Source: an uncultured Acetobacteraceae bacterium
Lineage (GTDB): Bacteria; Pseudomonadota; Alphaproteobacteria; Acetobacterales; Acetobacteraceae
DNA length: 6,205 nucleotides
Direction: 5' to 3'
Assembly (NCBI GenBank): GCA_903839965.1
Contig: CAIMEK010000302.1
Location: 1 to 6,205, forward strand
Shown here one piece after another: positions 4,877-6,205 of the stretch. Numbering within the stretch: position 1 is the first letter of the stretch; each line of letters begins with the position of its first letter. Position numbers and translations under genes: made by a program. Below the pieces are notes generated by a model. That model had not been told where the DNA came from. It searched no databases and was given only the letters and a program-made list of their open reading frames with translations.

Positions 4877-6205
4877 ACGCCACGCACCAGTTCCGCAGCG
4901 GATAGGGCCGCCCGACCAGCTCCGCCAGTTCGGCCGAGGCCGCATGGCCCGCCAGCGGATCGAAAGAATATACGTCCTGCGCCACCGTGGCATCGCTGTC
5001 GCACAGCGCGCCCAGCCCGCCGTGGCGGCGGTCGGCGTAGCGCACCGCCAGCGGGCCGGCGGGCGGGCGGGCCAGCGTCAGCGTCACCGTATCCGGCCCG
5101 CTCAGCGCCACCTCCTGCACGGGCACCACCCCTTCGCCGTCGATGGCAGTGAAGCCGCGGTCGGGGACCTCGACCGCCCGGTGGCCGGCGTACGGCCGCC
5201 CCCAGGCCAGCGGCGGCACCGGCACCTGGAAGCGCACCACCACCTCACGCCCGCGCATCCCGATCCCCGTCGGGCACAGCGGCCGCCACGCCTCCCCCAG
5301 TGTCAGCGCGCGATGCATCACCTTGCCGAACTGCGCGCCCAGCCAGCGATAGCCGTTGGCGTCCAGGTGGCCGCCCTTGTCGGTCACCGGGTAAACCGGC
5401 CCCACCATGAAGCAGCCGGGCAGCCCGCAGCCAACATCGACCTGCGCCATCGCCACGCCGAGTTCGTCGGAGGCATAGGCGCCGCCGGTCTGGTAGAGGA
5501 ACAGCGCCGGCGTCGCCGCCTGCCCGGCGATGCCATGCGCCAGCACGGCCACCATGTCGCGATACAGCCGCACCAGTAGCGCGCGGTAAGCGGAGCGCGC
5601 GTCGGTGCCGCCGTCCAGCGCCCAGGCGTTCTGCTCGCCCTGCAGCACCAGCAGGGCCAGCACCTGGTAGGGCAGCCCCGCCTCGTGGGCCACCCGGCGC
5701 GCCAGCGCAGCACAGTCGCGCAGCCGGTTGAACAACTCCGGCTCCGCCCCGCGCGACAGCGCCTCCAGCGTGCGCCCGCCAACCCCGCAGGCGCTGGCCA
5801 GCAGCCGGGCCGGCATCACGGCCTCGCCCGGCCAGCCGCCGCGGTACTGGTTGACCGCCCCTTCCAGCACCGTCTTACACTGCCCCTCATACACGTGCAG
5901 GTATTGATCGTAGTCAGTGGCTTTCAGATGTTCAAGATCCGCCTTCAAATCCGTCGGAAACCAGGGGTTGTCCCGCCAATTCATCTCCACCGCCCAGCAA
6001 TCCGGCGGCGGATTTTTCACAAACCTTCGATAGGTAGCATCACTTTCCAACTCCGGGTTGAAAGTGATCCAAATCTCACTTCCCTTTGCGCGGATAGTTG
6101 GAATTAGGATTTGCCAAGAGGATTCTGACGCGTTCGCAGCTTCCTCGAACCAACAAATATCTACACCCTCATACGACTTGATTTTTGAAATGTTATGCCT
6201 AACAC
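4851..6205 (-). CDS. In-frame chimera: phage large terminase fragment fused to a truncated SASA/SGNH carbohydrate esterase (5' end beyond window)
   Basis: One frame of 450 visible residues is uninterrupted from the right edge to a TGA at 4851-4853. Visible residues 1 to about 117 read as a PBSX/Terminase_3-type TerL. This part has IKSYEGVDICWFEEA (Walker B, DICWFEEA at 15-22), ILIPTIRAKGSEIWITFNPE (32-51), YRRFVKNPPP, NWRDNPWFP, then TDYDQYLHVYEGQCKTVLEGA. At that point TerL would continue into its nuclease domain, but the sequence changes instead to a SASA-like esterase: ACGVGGRTLEALSRG, QGEQNAW (nt 5625-5642), and TDKGGHLDANGYRWLG (Asp-His block, from nt 5384). A beta-rich C-terminal tail completes it. 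Neither part is complete here: TerL lacks its nuclease domain, and the esterase lacks its N-terminal GQS nucleophile block. GC changes from over 70% to about 48% at the joint. It is probably a decayed or non-functional product; an assembly chimera is also possible. An in-frame TTG at 6050 is not a likely true start. Confidence 0.75.
   Translation of the reverse strand, partial: VRHNISKIKSYEGVDICWFEEAANASESSWQILIPTIRAKGSEIWITFNPELESDATYRRFVKNPPPDCWAVEMNWRDNPWFPTDLKADLEHLKATDYDQYLHVYEGQCKTVLEGAVNQYRGGWPGEAVMPARLLASACGVGGRTLEALSRGAEPELFNRLRDCAALARRVAHEAGLPYQVLALLVLQGEQNAWALDGGTDARSAYRALLVRLYRDMVAVLAHGIAGQAATPALFLYQTGGAYASDELGVAMAQVDVGCGLPGCFMVGPVYPVTDKGGHLDANGYRWLGAQFGKVMHRALTLGEAWRPLCPTGIGMRGREVVVRFQVPVPPLAWGRPYAGHRAVEVPDRGFTAIDGEGVVPVQEVALSGPDTVTLTLARPPAGPLAVRYADRRHGGLGALCDSDATVAQDVYSFDPLAGHAASAELAELVGRPYPLRNWCVAFNLPVREG
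5853..6205 (-). mobile_element. Prophage-derived segment (TerL ATPase fragment), continues beyond window
   Basis: This segment encodes the Walker B half and the end of the packaging ATPase of a PBSX-type large terminase, the motor that pumps phage DNA into procapsids. A hand count gives about 48% GC over 5881-6205, against 73-83% in samples of the adjoining esterase part, so the DNA is foreign to the local background. The left boundary near 5853 is where TerL resemblance stops (after LEGAV) and GC-rich sequence begins. I see no att-like repeat or transposase at the joint. The right boundary, with Walker A and the small terminase if present, is outside the window. Confidence 0.7.

Noticed and set aside
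3530..4993. 487-codon minus-strand open frame across tyrS
   Set aside because: Long antisense frame produced by high GC; His/Gly/Ala-rich translation with no motif, while tyrS on the other strand is certain.
1..6205. CRISPR array, tRNA, rRNA or insertion sequence
   Set aside because: No regularly spaced repeats, no tRNA T-arm or rRNA sequence, and no transposase or IS terminal repeats seen.

Overview
The window is a very GC-rich bacterial chromosome segment. Coding stretches that I counted by hand run about 73-83% GC. Gene content and protein style point to an alphaproteobacterium, probably of the Rhodospirillales/Acetobacteraceae type. The reasons are an IscR-like regulator coupled to a cysteine desulfurase, a small alpha/beta hydrolase with an HPHPLHGG motif, and anmK and tyrS close by. 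This taxonomic call is an inference from protein resemblance, not a computed result.

Layout, left to right. (1) Positions 1-1160, minus strand: an Rrf2/IscR-family Fe-S regulator is followed with a 4-bp ATGA overlap by a cysteine desulfurase that runs off the left edge. This looks like the head of an Fe-S assembly (suf/isc) operon continuing outside the window. (2) Positions 1161-1748: 588 bp without a convincing gene, about 60% GC, between divergent genes. It holds a possible sigma-70 -10 element and several short hairpins. (3) Positions 1749-2414, plus strand: a complete small alpha/beta hydrolase. (4) Positions 2427-2470: a perfect 19-bp hairpin that probably terminates both converging genes. 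(5) Positions 2484-3557, minus strand: complete anmK (anhydro-N-acetylmuramic acid kinase, peptidoglycan recycling). (6) A 59-bp divergent promoter gap. (7) Positions 3617-4876, plus strand: complete tyrS. (8) Positions 4851-6205, minus strand, open at the right edge: one uninterrupted frame that joins a piece of a phage large terminase (PBSX-type TerL, Walker B half of the ATPase) to the C-terminal two thirds or so of a SASA/SGNH-type carbohydrate esterase. Composition drops from over 70% to about 48% GC at the joint near 5855.

Most of the window is conserved housekeeping DNA: Fe-S cluster biogenesis and its regulator, cell-wall recycling and tyrosine charging. The part that departs from this is the right end, where a foreign, phage-derived fragment is fused in frame to a decapitated esterase. 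I see no complete new defence or mobile system here. The best candidates for a second look are the terminase-esterase chimera, the structured 588-bp intergenic region, and the unusual cysteine spacing in the IscR-like protein.
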